Source of the DNA: Methylococcaceae bacterium
Lineage (GTDB): Bacteria; Pseudomonadota; Gammaproteobacteria; Methylococcales; Methylomonadaceae
Reading direction: 5' to 3'
Length of the DNA stretch: 29,379 bases
Assembly (NCBI GenBank): GCA_947505055.1
Contig: CANNLO010000017.1
Span: 1 to 29,379 of the forward strand
Shown here: positions 8,323 to 16,971 of the stretch, one piece after another
Layout of the letters: each line of letters opens with the position of its first letter
How positions within the stretch are numbered: position 1 is the first letter of the stretch
Position numbers and translations under genes: made by a program
The notes under the pieces: model-generated
Told to the model about the DNA's origin: nothing
The model's input: only the letters and a program-made list of their open reading frames with translations
Databases searched by the model: none

Positions 8323-9092
8323 GAAATTTCATTCTCAACAACGGATTCCGACTGATGCGAAGCAGATCCGTTTGATGTTACCCGTGAAGTACCCAAGTTA
8401 TCGCTTTCACGTTCCCCCCCTAATAAAACGGCAATAACTGCAGCTAATCGGTGTTCCAGAGTTGCATCTACATGTGAAACCTCAGTATCAACCTTACATC
8501 CCCCTCTTGTAATCAAGGGATCCTCAATCAACCCCCAACTGGGCGAAGCATCATCCAGCACCAAAACTGAACGGACCAAATCGGCATCTTCGGGATTCAA
8601 TTTTAAGGTTATTTTTTGTGCTGCCAGAGGTAAAACATTAAGCGCCTCCCTAACTACAGCAACAATTTGACCGGGATCCAACTTAATTTCTCTGCGTATA
8701 ATTTGTGCAGCAATAGCTATAGCCAACTTAACCAGTTCATTTTCCACCTCCTGATCAAGCAACTCAAATGGCTGACTTAACACTTCCATCAAACTAACTA
8801 ACGTAGCAACCTGGCTTTGCACCAAGTGCACGCTATCTTCATATCCTTTTTTCAAACCCTCTTCAAGACCTTTCTGAAAACCCTGGGCATTACCTTGCGC
8901 AAAAGCTTCTTCATAAGCTTGCTTTTGCATGGACTCAATTTCATCAACCGTTAAAATGGCTGCAGGTTCATTGTCGAGCCCTACTATCTCCGACTCTTTA
9001 AACGGATCTGCTCCTGAAACATCAGGCATACTCCATAATCTTAATGATTCTAACTCGGACTCTGTAAATCTAGGGGTCTTAGATGAGTTCAT
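8319..9092 (-). CDS. fliH: flagellar assembly protein FliH
   Basis: FliH is the stator-like negative regulator that tethers FliI to the C-ring. From ATG 9090-9092 the product is 257 residues. It has an acidic N-terminal region, then the diagnostic glycine-repeat helix around residues 60-85 (AQGNAQGFQKGLEEGLKKGY, GxxxG spacing). A C-terminal FliH/V-ATPase E-like domain (about 105-225) follows, with LKLNPEDADLV and GGCKVDTEVSHVDATLEHRL. GTG codons at 9095 and 9098 are alternative starts; ATG is preferred, with AGGTGG just upstream. It overlaps fliG by 14 bases and fliI by four. Confidence 0.93.
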   Translation of the reverse strand: MNSSKTPRFTESELESLRLWSMPDVSGADPFKESEIVGLDNEPAAILTVDEIESMQKQAYEEAFAQGNAQGFQKGLEEGLKKGYEDSVHLVQSQVATLVSLMEVLSQPFELLDQEVENELVKLAIAIAAQIIRREIKLDPGQIVAVVREALNVLPLAAQKITLKLNPEDADLVRSVLVLDDASPSWGLIEDPLITRGGCKVDTEVSHVDATLEHRLAAVIAVLLGGERESDNLGTSRVTSNGSASHQSESVVENEIS

Positions 9093-10086
9093 CACCACCT
9101 GCCCCCATCATTATCTCTCCGGCATCAGCAAGTTTTTTGGCTATAGCCAATATATCTTTCTGAGCCAGCTCAACTTCACTTAATTTTGCAGGGGGTGAAG
9201 CCTCCAAATCGTCACGCAACATTTCGGCGGCACGTTTTGACATGTTGCTGAATATTTTTTCTTTAAGTTCAGTTCCTACACCACGCAAGGCAAGTAATAA
9301 CTGCCCCGTTGAAACTTCTCGCAACAAGGTTTGCATACCTCTTTCATCAATGGAATTAAGATCCTCAAAAGTGAACATTTTCTCCTGAATTTCCTGAGCC
9401 AATTCAGACCTGTGCTCAGCAATTCCAGACATCACCAAATCAGCTGCACCACCATCCAGGAAGTTTAAAATATTGGCCACTGCATCAACACCGCCAATAT
9501 TAGTCGATTTAACATTATCAGAACCTGTCAATTGTTTTTCCATAATTTGATCCAACTCACGCAAGGCGGCAGGTTGAATACCTTTCATGGTCGCAATTCT
9601 CATCATCAAATCGGAACGCATTGCTTCAGGTAAAAACATTACCACATCAGCCGCCTGCTCACTTTCCATTAGAGACAAAATAGTCGCTACAATCTGTGGA
9701 TGCTCCAATCGAATCATATCGGCAATAGAACGGGTATCCATCCATTTCAACTGCTCAATACCCTTGGTACTTCCGCCCTGTAAAATGCGATCAAGAATGC
9801 TATTTGCTTTATCCGCTCCCAAAGCACTGATCAAGACGGTACGGATATAATCGTCGGTATCCATACCCAAAGCTGTCTGACGCTTCACAGCAACAATGAA
9901 TTCTTCAACCACTTCATCCATCATCTCTATGGAAATGTCACCAACGCTAGCCATAGTGGTACCCAAAATGGTAACTTCTCTGGGCGACATGTGCTTTAAA
10001 ACTAGCGCAGCCCTATCCATTCCCAACGCCAGTAACAATACAGCTGCACGATCAACCTGCGTTAACGTCTTTTCTGCCTTAGCCAT
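9079..10086 (-). CDS. fliG: flagellar motor switch protein FliG
   Basis: FliG joins the MS ring (FliF) to the C-ring and contacts the stator to generate torque. The 335-residue product contains the N-terminal domain (about 8-100), the EHPQ motif at 128-131 in the middle domain, and MFTF at 237-240 leading to the C-terminal torque helix with LLREVSTGQLLLALRG. The ring residues expected of the C-terminal domain are present by eye. ATG 10084-10086 overlaps the fliF stop by eight bases. It is complete and unremarkable. Confidence 0.98.
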   Translation of the reverse strand: MAKAEKTLTQVDRAAVLLLALGMDRAALVLKHMSPREVTILGTTMASVGDISIEMMDEVVEEFIVAVKRQTALGMDTDDYIRTVLISALGADKANSILDRILQGGSTKGIEQLKWMDTRSIADMIRLEHPQIVATILSLMESEQAADVVMFLPEAMRSDLMMRIATMKGIQPAALRELDQIMEKQLTGSDNVKSTNIGGVDAVANILNFLDGGAADLVMSGIAEHRSELAQEIQEKMFTFEDLNSIDERGMQTLLREVSTGQLLLALRGVGTELKEKIFSNMSKRAAEMLRDDLEASPPAKLSEVELAQKDILAIAKKLADAGEIMMGAGGDELI

Positions 10087-11911
10087 CTTTTTTAACCCAG
10101 GTTTTTATAACTTGCGCCACGACTTTAGAATCATCATCCACCAATCTCTTTACATACTCCAAACGATGCTCATAACTCTGGGGAACATCCAATAGCAATA
10201 AGTCCGGCATTTCAGGAGGCATGGTAAAGTTCATATTTTGTTGTTGACCCGCCAAAACCGCGACAGGCTGACCATGCTCATTAAGACGAACAGTTCCTCC
10301 GGTAGCTGCGGCTTTATCGTGTGCATCAGCCAAAGCCAAGCTCTTTTTCTCTTCAATATCGCGACCTACAAGACTGCGCATAGTGGGCCTCAATACGCCC
10401 AAAAGAAGGAATAACACGGCCAATACAGCAGCAAGCTGTTTCATAAGATCAAGAAACCAACCTTGCTCCCAAACTGGTATTGCCGGCAAAGGCTCAATTA
10501 GCTCATCAAGCTTGAAGGTCACATTCGTAACAGTAACCTGATCACCGCGACTACTATCAAATCCAACCGCCTGCTTTACCAGATCACTAAAACGATTAAT
10601 GTCTTCCTGGGAATAAGCCTGCGACTTGACTACCCCATCACCTTGAGCAACATGTTTATCATCAACTACGACAGCGACAGACAACCGTCGCAATGCGCCG
10701 GTAGCCAATCGGGTATGGGTAATGGTTTTATCCAGCTCATAATTTCGCGTTGCATTTTTCGCCAAAGATCCAGGGGACGAAGCCGCTGTTGCAGGAGCCG
10801 CACCTTGAGCTGAGGGTGCACCGGACGCATTTGCTGTTTGGGGTGTTGTTTCCGGAGCTGAACCTGCCGGTGTTGGTTGATTTGATAAGGCACCTGGTAC
10901 GCCTTGAATTGGTGATGAAGAGCTTTTCTCTTCAGATGTTTGCTCACTTCTTAACGCAGGTAAATCCGGATTAAACATTTCCTGAGTTCTATCAGTCTCG
11001 GTAAAATCAACATCCGCTGAGATTTGCGCACGCATACCGTCAGCACCCACTAGCGGTGACAAGATATTTTCAATTCGTCCCATCAAGTGCTCTTCGATAT
11101 TCTTTTTGTATTCGAACTGCTTGGAAGTTAAATTACCAGCAGCAGAGGAGTCATTGCTATTCAACAACTGACCCTTTTGATCTACTACCGTAACTTGTTC
11201 GGCATCAAGCTGCGGCACACTGGAAGCAACCAAATGAATAATCGATTCCACCTGACCTTTATCCAGGGTTCTACCTTGATAAAGATTTACCATTACAGAC
11301 GCGCTAGGCTTCTTACGCTCACGCACAAAGACGGACTGAACCGGAATCGCCAATAACACTCTAGCCGATTTTACATTTTGGATAGACATAATAGTACGGG
11401 CGATCTCACCTTCCAATGCCCGTTGAAAACGAACCACTTCAACACTTTTACTGGTACCGAAACCCTGATCCTTATCAAGCAATTCATAACCCAAACTATT
11501 GCTCTTGGGTAACCCTTGTGATGCCAGCTTAAGCTTTACAGAACTCACCTGATCCATAGGCACCATAATTGCGCCCGAACCTGATTCAACTTTATACTTT
11601 ACATTCTCCTTATTGAGAACCTCAAGAATTTCGGCAACATCATTTTGACTGATTTCGGAATACAAGCGCCCATAAGAGGGTTCTTGTGACCATAAGACAA
11701 TAGCCACACCAATTGCAACACTCAAAGCCAGACCCAGCATCAAGCCAATCTGACGTGCGATTGTCAAACCAGCCAAGCCTTTAATGGCAGGATGCGCATC
11801 GACTTTGGTCGCTAGAATATGAGAAGCTTCACCTTCAAGATGCCCCTTACCAACGGCATTCGGATCATGTTGACGATTCGTCTCGATTAGACTATTACTC
11901 TGTTCACTCAT
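10079..11911 (-). CDS. fliF: flagellar M-ring protein FliF
   Basis: FliF builds the MS ring in the inner membrane. The 610-residue product has a first membrane segment at about 52-72 (LMLGLALSVAIGVAIVLW). The periplasmic RBM domains follow, with YGRLYSEISQNDVAEILE and the PASVMV-like PSASVMVNL. A Pro/Ala/Ser-rich linker lies around 340-390, with a second membrane segment at about 485-505 (MKQLAAVLAVLFLLLGVLRP). The short cytoplasmic tail carries the FliG-binding helix (MPDLLLLDVPQSYEHRLEYVKRLV). The start is ATG 11909-11911, 34 bases after fliE. It is a little longer than many homologues because of the linker. Confidence 0.97.
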   Translation of the reverse strand: MSEQSNSLIETNRQHDPNAVGKGHLEGEASHILATKVDAHPAIKGLAGLTIARQIGLMLGLALSVAIGVAIVLWSQEPSYGRLYSEISQNDVAEILEVLNKENVKYKVESGSGAIMVPMDQVSSVKLKLASQGLPKSNSLGYELLDKDQGFGTSKSVEVVRFQRALEGEIARTIMSIQNVKSARVLLAIPVQSVFVRERKKPSASVMVNLYQGRTLDKGQVESIIHLVASSVPQLDAEQVTVVDQKGQLLNSNDSSAAGNLTSKQFEYKKNIEEHLMGRIENILSPLVGADGMRAQISADVDFTETDRTQEMFNPDLPALRSEQTSEEKSSSSPIQGVPGALSNQPTPAGSAPETTPQTANASGAPSAQGAAPATAASSPGSLAKNATRNYELDKTITHTRLATGALRRLSVAVVVDDKHVAQGDGVVKSQAYSQEDINRFSDLVKQAVGFDSSRGDQVTVTNVTFKLDELIEPLPAIPVWEQGWFLDLMKQLAAVLAVLFLLLGVLRPTMRSLVGRDIEEKKSLALADAHDKAAATGGTVRLNEHGQPVAVLAGQQQNMNFTMPPEMPDLLLLDVPQSYEHRLEYVKRLVDDDSKVVAQVIKTWVKKDG

Positions 11912-11945
11912 TTTTAATTACAGCCTTTTAAGAACAACACATTGA

Positions 11946-12263
11946 CTACATGGGCATGTTCATGACATCTTTATAGGCCTCAACCAATTTATTTCTGACC
12001 TGTAGCATGGCCTGAAATGAAACACTCGCTTTCTGCGAAGCCACCATAACCTCGGCAAGACTGACATTGGTATCCCCTGTCTCAAATGCCTTCGTCATAT
12101 TTCCGGCGGTCTGCTGAGTCTCATTAACTGCACCTATAGTCTGTTTTAGCATAGCAGCAAAATCTGCTCCGCCACCACCAACCTCAGGTACTTTAACGCT
12201 TCCAGCCTCAAGAGACATTGCACGCATCTGGGCTAATACTTGGTTAACATTCATCTCACTCAT
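11946..12263 (-). CDS. fliE: flagellar hook-basal body complex protein FliE
   Basis: FliE is the small rod-MS ring junction protein, exported early. The 105-residue product fits the family. It has DFAAMLKQTIGAVNETQQTAG, then FETGDTNVSLAEVMVASQKASVSFQAMLQVRNKLVEAYKDVMNMPM, the conserved C-terminal helix. ATG 12261-12263 has an AGAGGAAA SD. It is the first gene of the fliE-K unit and sits 42 bases below the GC of a sigma54 element, directly downstream of flrC. Confidence 0.96.
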   Translation of the reverse strand: MSEMNVNQVLAQMRAMSLEAGSVKVPEVGGGGADFAAMLKQTIGAVNETQQTAGNMTKAFETGDTNVSLAEVMVASQKASVSFQAMLQVRNKLVEAYKDVMNMPM

Positions 12264-12303
12264 CTGATTTTCCTCTTAGATTCTTATATAGTGAAGAATT
12301 AAA

Positions 12304-12319
12304 TGCATTTTTGATGCCA
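12304..12319 (-). promoter_or_regulatory. sigma54 promoter of fliEFGHIJK
   Basis: The minus strand reads TGGCATCAAAAATGCA. GG and GC are exactly twelve bases apart, matching the -24/-12 pattern (TGGCAC-N5-TTGCA), including TGGCA and TGCA. It lies between the flrC stop and the fliE start, 42 bases from GC to ATG. Such promoters of class III flagellar genes are activated by FlrC/FleR. Confidence 0.75.
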
Positions 12320-12323
12320 TATA

Positions 12324-13733
12324 TTAACATGAAATAATGATACCTGAATCTTTCATCCTTGCCATTTTATACCGAAGTGTTCTAGGACTAATCCCAAGTT
12401 TCTCTGCGGTTATCTTACGACTCCCTTTTTCCATCTGTAAGGTCTGCAAAATAATGCTTTCTTCAGCAGATCGAACTCCCTCACAAAGCCCGCCTAAATC
12501 CTGTTTATCGCTTTTAAAATCAACTATAACAGCATCATCTAGCTTATCACCATATTCTTTTTCAGAAGTACTGTAATTTGAAAATGCGACCATAGAACCG
12601 GCATCTTCAAATACCAAATCATCGACAGAAATGTTATCACCGGTTCGAAAAATGAGTGCTCGCTGCAAAACATTATCCAACTCACGAACATTGCCAGGCC
12701 AATGGTAGGCTTGCATTTTTTCAACAGCCCGAGGTTCAAATCTTGGCATTATTTGGCCGCATACTCCATGACGCTGCATCAATTCAAGCGCCAGCGGCAA
12801 AATATCGCCAGGTCTGTTTCGTAAGGGCGGAATGATAATAGGGAATACATTTAACCGATAAAATAAATCTTCACGAAAACGGCCCAACTCCATTAACTCT
12901 TTTAACTTCTGGTTGGTAGCCGCCAAAATTCTGACATTAAGCTTTATTTTTTTGGTGCTACCCAAGCGCTCAACTTCCTTTTCTTGCAAAACACGTAATA
13001 ATTTTGCCTGCAAACCTAAATCCATCTCGGCAATCTCATCCAATAACAGAGTTCCGCCCTGTGCTTGTTCAAATTTCCCAGGCATTGCTTGAACCGCACC
13101 AGTGTAGGCCCCCTTTTCATAACCAAACAACATGGCTTCCAGCATGTTTTCTGGGATAGCCGCACAATTCACGGCAACAAAAGGTCCCTGATAATAAAGA
13201 GAATTCTGATGTATATATTGAGCAACAACCTCTTTACCTGTTCCACTTTCGCCTTGTAACAAAACAGTGACATCAGTTTTCGCAACTTTTGCCGTTAAAG
13301 CATAAAGTTTTTTCATTGATTCATCTTGTACGACGCACATGTTATCGACAAAATTGGCCGCAGACCGGTTAGCTTCGACATAATCAGCAACTTTGTTAAC
13401 CAACGCCTCGGCATCAAATGGCTTGATAAGATAATCAACGGCACCCGCTTGCATAGCCTCTACTGCTTTTGGGATAGTTCCAAAAGCAGTCATTAGCAAT
13501 ACCGGAGTACTGGAATATTTATGCTGCATATTCTTTAATAACTGAAAGCCGTCCATAACCGGCATCTGAACATCGCTTACAACCAGCTTAAATTGTCCAA
13601 CTTCCAACTTGGTTAATGCTTCCGTACCATTACGGGCAGAAATTACACGATAACCACCTATCTCAAGCGTGTCACAAAGCGCTTCGCATAACGACAGATC
13701 ATCTTCAACAACCAACACATCATACTGCTTCAT
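12324..13733 (-). CDS. flrC: sigma54-dependent flagellar response regulator FlrC/FleR
   Basis: FlrC is phosphorylated by FlrB and activates sigma54 promoters of hook-basal body genes. The 469-residue product has a receiver domain (1-120) with D11/D12, phospho-acceptor D54 and K104 in LIKPF. The AAA+ domain follows with Walker A GESGTGKE at 161-168 and GAYTGA at 208-213 (sigma54 contact loop, Tyr variant of GAFTGA). Then come the Walker B region LLLDEIAEMD and a Fis-type HTH at the C-terminus (ITAEKLGISPRTLRYKM). ATG 13731-13733 is chosen because GGAGA lies eight bases upstream; ATG 13739 and 13796 are longer options. It overlaps flrB by 14 bases. Confidence 0.95.
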   Translation of the reverse strand: MKQYDVLVVEDDLSLCEALCDTLEIGGYRVISARNGTEALTKLEVGQFKLVVSDVQMPVMDGFQLLKNMQHKYSSTPVLLMTAFGTIPKAVEAMQAGAVDYLIKPFDAEALVNKVADYVEANRSAANFVDNMCVVQDESMKKLYALTAKVAKTDVTVLLQGESGTGKEVVAQYIHQNSLYYQGPFVAVNCAAIPENMLEAMLFGYEKGAYTGAVQAMPGKFEQAQGGTLLLDEIAEMDLGLQAKLLRVLQEKEVERLGSTKKIKLNVRILAATNQKLKELMELGRFREDLFYRLNVFPIIIPPLRNRPGDILPLALELMQRHGVCGQIMPRFEPRAVEKMQAYHWPGNVRELDNVLQRALIFRTGDNISVDDLVFEDAGSMVAFSNYSTSEKEYGDKLDDAVIVDFKSDKQDLGGLCEGVRSAEESIILQTLQMEKGSRKITAEKLGISPRTLRYKMARMKDSGIIISC

Positions 13734-14973
13734 GAACATTCTCCATTTGAGGATGATTTTTACTGGAAAAACCACCCGGCAACCCATTAAAATCATGATT
13801 TATACAAGGCAAAACCAATGAAAAGACAGCACCAAAACCAGGGCTAGACTTGACCTTCACCGTGCCACCATGGGCTTTTACAACGCTATCAACAACTGCC
13901 AACCCCAAACCTGTACCCTGCGTTTTTGTCGTAAAAAATGGTTCAAAAATCCGCTGACACACGCTTTGCTCAATACCTGATCCATCATCTTTAATTTGGA
14001 TTCTCAACTTGCAATCATCAAGCTGATCAACTGTAATTTCAATACAACCAACCTGCCCTACTGCATCAATGGCGTTATTTAATAAATTGAGCAATGCACC
14101 GCGCAGCGCATTTTCATTTCCTAGCATTTCATCATTTACAACCTGATTACATACTTGCAAATCAATCTTGCCAGTGACAGTCGATTCTTTCACCGATTCT
14201 CTAAGATGATTCAAAAGTTCGGATAATGAAAACTTCTCCATTGCCATGCGCCCATCTTTGGCAAAAATCAACATATCGTTAACTTGCCTTTCCAGATAAT
14301 TCAATCGCTCAAGAATTTTTTGTGAAAATCGCTGGCGCCTTTCATCATCAAGCACAGGATTATTCAATTGGGACGCGTAAAGTATGGCTGTTGCTAAAGG
14401 CGTTCTAACTTGATGCGCCATAGACGCTACCATCTCGCCCATTGCAGACAATTGTTTTTGTTGGCTCAGCAAATCCTGAAGATTGCGCATTTCACTAACA
14501 TCTGAAAGTAAAATAATCTGCCCGGAATCACTGGAATCGTTACAGGCAACCTCTTTGCTGACAGTCATATTTACCCGCTTACCACTTAGCAATTGACGCT
14601 CATGTGGATTTCCGGGAACAGTGTTTAATTTACAAGCAACGATTTCAGACCAATCTTTGCCGATCAAGGCATCTCCTAAAAAATCTGTCGCGACCACATT
14701 GCAGTCAACAATACCGCCATTCGCATCCAACACAACAACTCCAGCAGGAAGCGCTGCCAATATTTTTTCTAATCGGCTGGCAAGTTTTTCCTTTTCCTCA
14801 AGCGTTTTAATGCGCTGATTTTGAGCCAAAGCCAATTCAGCGTGCAGCTTTGCGACTTGGTCTTCAAGACCCTGGTAAGATTCAGATAAATTTTTAAAAA
14901 CCTCATTAAAGCTTAAAAAGGCATCTGTAAGCTGTTCGGTTTTCTGTTTTTTTTGTGTTGTAGGAATCGTCAT
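13720..14973 (-). CDS. flrB: sensor histidine kinase FlrB/FleS
   Basis: FlrB is the kinase partner of FlrC. The 417-residue product has no membrane segment, so it is cytoplasmic like its family. It carries an N-terminal coiled coil (about 30-72), a PAS domain (about 70-165, VVVLDANGGIVDCN), and HisKA with the H-box MAHQVRTPLA (phospho-acceptor H187). HATPase_c follows with the N-box LLNLLNNAIDAVG, then IKDDGSGIE, FFTTKTQGTGLGLAVV and GFGAVFSLVLP. ATG 14971-14973 is used. It is followed at once by overlapping flrC and preceded by a sigma54-like element, consistent with control by FlrA. Confidence 0.94.
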   Translation of the reverse strand: MTIPTTQKKQKTEQLTDAFLSFNEVFKNLSESYQGLEDQVAKLHAELALAQNQRIKTLEEKEKLASRLEKILAALPAGVVVLDANGGIVDCNVVATDFLGDALIGKDWSEIVACKLNTVPGNPHERQLLSGKRVNMTVSKEVACNDSSDSGQIILLSDVSEMRNLQDLLSQQKQLSAMGEMVASMAHQVRTPLATAILYASQLNNPVLDDERRQRFSQKILERLNYLERQVNDMLIFAKDGRMAMEKFSLSELLNHLRESVKESTVTGKIDLQVCNQVVNDEMLGNENALRGALLNLLNNAIDAVGQVGCIEITVDQLDDCKLRIQIKDDGSGIEQSVCQRIFEPFFTTKTQGTGLGLAVVDSVVKAHGGTVKVKSSPGFGAVFSLVLPCINHDFNGLPGGFSSKNHPQMENVHEAV

Positions 14974-15017
14974 GCCTTTAGGCTCGGGTTTTATATGTCA
15001 AACTTGTATTATCCAAC

Positions 15018-15035
15018 AAGCACAAATCAGACCAA
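15018..15035 (-). promoter_or_regulatory. sigma54 promoter candidate of flrBC
   Basis: The minus strand reads TTGGTCTGATTTGTGCTT, with GG and GC twelve bases apart and TTGG and TGCT agreeing with the consensus; the CAC part is poorly conserved. GC to the flrB ATG is 47 bases. In vibrios and pseudomonads flrBC/fleSR are driven by sigma54 with FlrA/FleQ. Confidence 0.55.
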
Positions 15036-15149
15036 GTATTAAAATTATATTTATCAATAAGTTAAAATCATCGACAAAAAATTGACGCCAAAAACACACT
15101 TACCCTAAACAGCAAAAACAATTCATAACCCATTGATAATTAAAACCCG

Positions 15150-16598
15150 TTAACGCTGCATATCATATTTACGTAATTTCTCAACCAGCGTGGTACGACG
15201 CATATTTAAACGCTTAGCAGCATGAGCTACAACTCCACTGCATTCATTCAAGGCCTGCCGTATTAAATCGACTTCCAAAATATTTAAATACTCTTTTAAG
15301 TCAATACCTTGTTCAGGCAACTGTGCCAACGACTTTGACGAACCATCAAATGAAGCGATGACCTCAAGAGAATCAAGATTTTCATCGTCTTCCAAATTAA
15401 CTTCAACATCGTTAATTATTTGATCGGATACCTGGAACTTATGAAATTTTTCTGGCAAATCAACTGCATCGACCAGCCCTTTGGGATTCATAATAGCCAG
15501 TCTTTCTATCAAATTGGCCAACTCCCTGACATTACCCGGCCAATCGTGCTGCATTAGCAAACTTAAAGCCGCATGAGTCAGTCTTACCGAGCCACGATTA
15601 GATGCCTCCATACGATTGATAAGATCACTTATTAAAAGCGGAATATCCTCAGCCCTATCTTTTAGTGAAGGTATTTCAATCGGAAATACATTCAACCGAT
15701 AAAAAAGATCTTCTCGAAACCGGTTTTCTTTAATTTCGTCCTCAAGACAGCGGTGCGTCGCGGCACTAACACGCACATCACAATTGATGGTTTTATTGCT
15801 TCCGACTCGTTCAAAACTACGCTCCTGTAACACACGCAATAATTTAACCTGCATTGCCAAAGGCATATCACCAATTTCATCAAGAAAAAGCGTACCTCCC
15901 TCAGCCATTTCAAAACGACCTTGCCGGGTGGTTAATGCTCCAGTAAACGCTCCTTTTTCATGACCAAACAATTCGCTTTCAAGCAACTCACCCGGTATTG
16001 CACCGCAATTTATAGGAACAAATGGCTTATCGCTTCGAAGAGAAGCTTCATGTAACGAGCGCGCAACAACTTCTTTCCCGGTTCCTGATTCGCCCAGGAT
16101 TAAAACTGTTGCATCGGATGAGGCTACCCGATCAATTAACTTACGAATCCCGACAATCGCCTGACTTTTCCCTTTTAGTCGCTGAATATGAGACTTACGG
16201 CGATCAATTACTTCGGGACTTGAAATACCTGGCTGAGTATCACCTATTGGCAACCTATTCAATAATGCCTTCAAAACCAAGTAGCTTGTAGGCCATTCCA
16301 ACACATGAGAAACACTTTGAACTATAAGTGACGACACCTGGGACAGGGTTCCTTTGTTAATTAACAAAATAACAGGAATACCTTTACCCCAGTCAATAAT
16401 TTGATTAATCACAGCCGCCTGCTTATCGATACCATCACCAACAAAAATAGCAGCTAATGGACCTGTTTTACTATCAGAGGATTGGTAGTGCTCAGACCCT
16501 GAAATTTCAATACGATAATCAATAAACTGAAAAATTGTCTCCAGCTCTAAAACTCTTGATTTATTATCATCAATTAACAAAATACGCGGCAAAGCCAT
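15150..16598 (-). CDS. flrA: flagellar master regulator FlrA/FleQ
   Basis: FlrA/FleQ is the sigma54 activator at the top of the polar flagellar cascade. The 482-residue product has an N-terminal FleQ-type receiver-like domain (1-118) that keeps LIDD near residue 8 but has no acceptor aspartate where one is expected (AAIFVGD). The AAA+ domain has Walker A GESGTGKE at 169-176, GAFTGA at 216-221 and LFLDEIGDMP. The C-terminal Fis-type HTH is AAKRLNMRRTTLVEKLRKY. In FleQ the segment just before the AAA+ domain carries LFRS, used for c-di-GMP binding; here the aligned residues are HIQR. ATG 16596-16598 is used. It sits upstream of flrBC on the same strand. Confidence 0.94.
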   Translation of the reverse strand: MALPRILLIDDNKSRVLELETIFQFIDYRIEISGSEHYQSSDSKTGPLAAIFVGDGIDKQAAVINQIIDWGKGIPVILLINKGTLSQVSSLIVQSVSHVLEWPTSYLVLKALLNRLPIGDTQPGISSPEVIDRRKSHIQRLKGKSQAIVGIRKLIDRVASSDATVLILGESGTGKEVVARSLHEASLRSDKPFVPINCGAIPGELLESELFGHEKGAFTGALTTRQGRFEMAEGGTLFLDEIGDMPLAMQVKLLRVLQERSFERVGSNKTINCDVRVSAATHRCLEDEIKENRFREDLFYRLNVFPIEIPSLKDRAEDIPLLISDLINRMEASNRGSVRLTHAALSLLMQHDWPGNVRELANLIERLAIMNPKGLVDAVDLPEKFHKFQVSDQIINDVEVNLEDDENLDSLEVIASFDGSSKSLAQLPEQGIDLKEYLNILEVDLIRQALNECSGVVAHAAKRLNMRRTTLVEKLRKYDMQR

Positions 16599-16646
16599 AT
16601 ACCAACTCTCATTACTTATTTTATGTTACGCACTGTGTACAAATTT

Positions 16647-16662
16647 AGCAGATAACAGGCCA
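16647..16662 (-). promoter_or_regulatory. sigma54-like promoter upstream of flrA
   Basis: The minus strand reads TGGCCTGTTATCTGCT, with GG and GC exactly twelve bases apart. It matches TGGC and CTGCT of the -24/-12 consensus plus the G of CACG. GC lies 50 bases before the flrA ATG, close to the spacing at flrB and fliE. Known flrA/fleQ promoters are sigma70-type, so this needs testing. Confidence 0.5.
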
Positions 16663-16900
16663 TTAAGGGATATTATCTATCTCAACGAGATAATTTATTT
16701 AAAAAATTTAATTTGATCACCAGTGAATCTGTGACAAAAAAACATTTGCGGCTAATTACATATTTATTTAATTATTTTGTTATTCCACAAAGTAAATCAT
16801 TGAATCAACTTGATGTCAAAATTCATTTTAATTCATAATGTTCCAATATCTTTTTAATGTAATTTATATTAACCATTCAATCTGTTTTATACATCCAAGC

Positions 16901-16929
16901 TTGACAAAAATTTCTCATCATAGACACTA
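16901..16929 (+). promoter_or_regulatory. possible sigma70 promoter of corB
   Basis: A perfect -35 TTGACA at 16901-16906 faces the gene. The -10 is poor at every spacing (GACACT at 16, ACACTA at 17), so the call rests on the -35 alone and its position about 65 bases before the start. Confidence 0.3.
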
Positions 16930-16971
16930 GAGTTTATTTCACTACCCCAGAGCACACTTTCTTTGAACGAT

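Larger units (their letters stand above)
16599..16971. other. AT-rich divergent intergenic region flrA / corB
   Basis: About 370 very AT-rich bases lie between divergent genes. They hold the sigma54-like element for flrA, a small perfect hairpin TATCTC-AAC-GAGATA at 16678-16692, which could be an operator, and a TTGACA box facing corB. No ORF of note was seen. Confidence 0.5.

Noticed and set aside
13734..13796. Longer N-terminus for FlrC starting at ATG 13796
   Set aside because: It would add 21 residues inside flrB before the receiver domain; the GGAGA SD fits ATG 13733.
16678..16692. TATCTC-AAC-GAGATA as a terminator for flrA or corB
   Set aside because: It lies upstream of both divergent genes and has no T-run; at most it is an operator.
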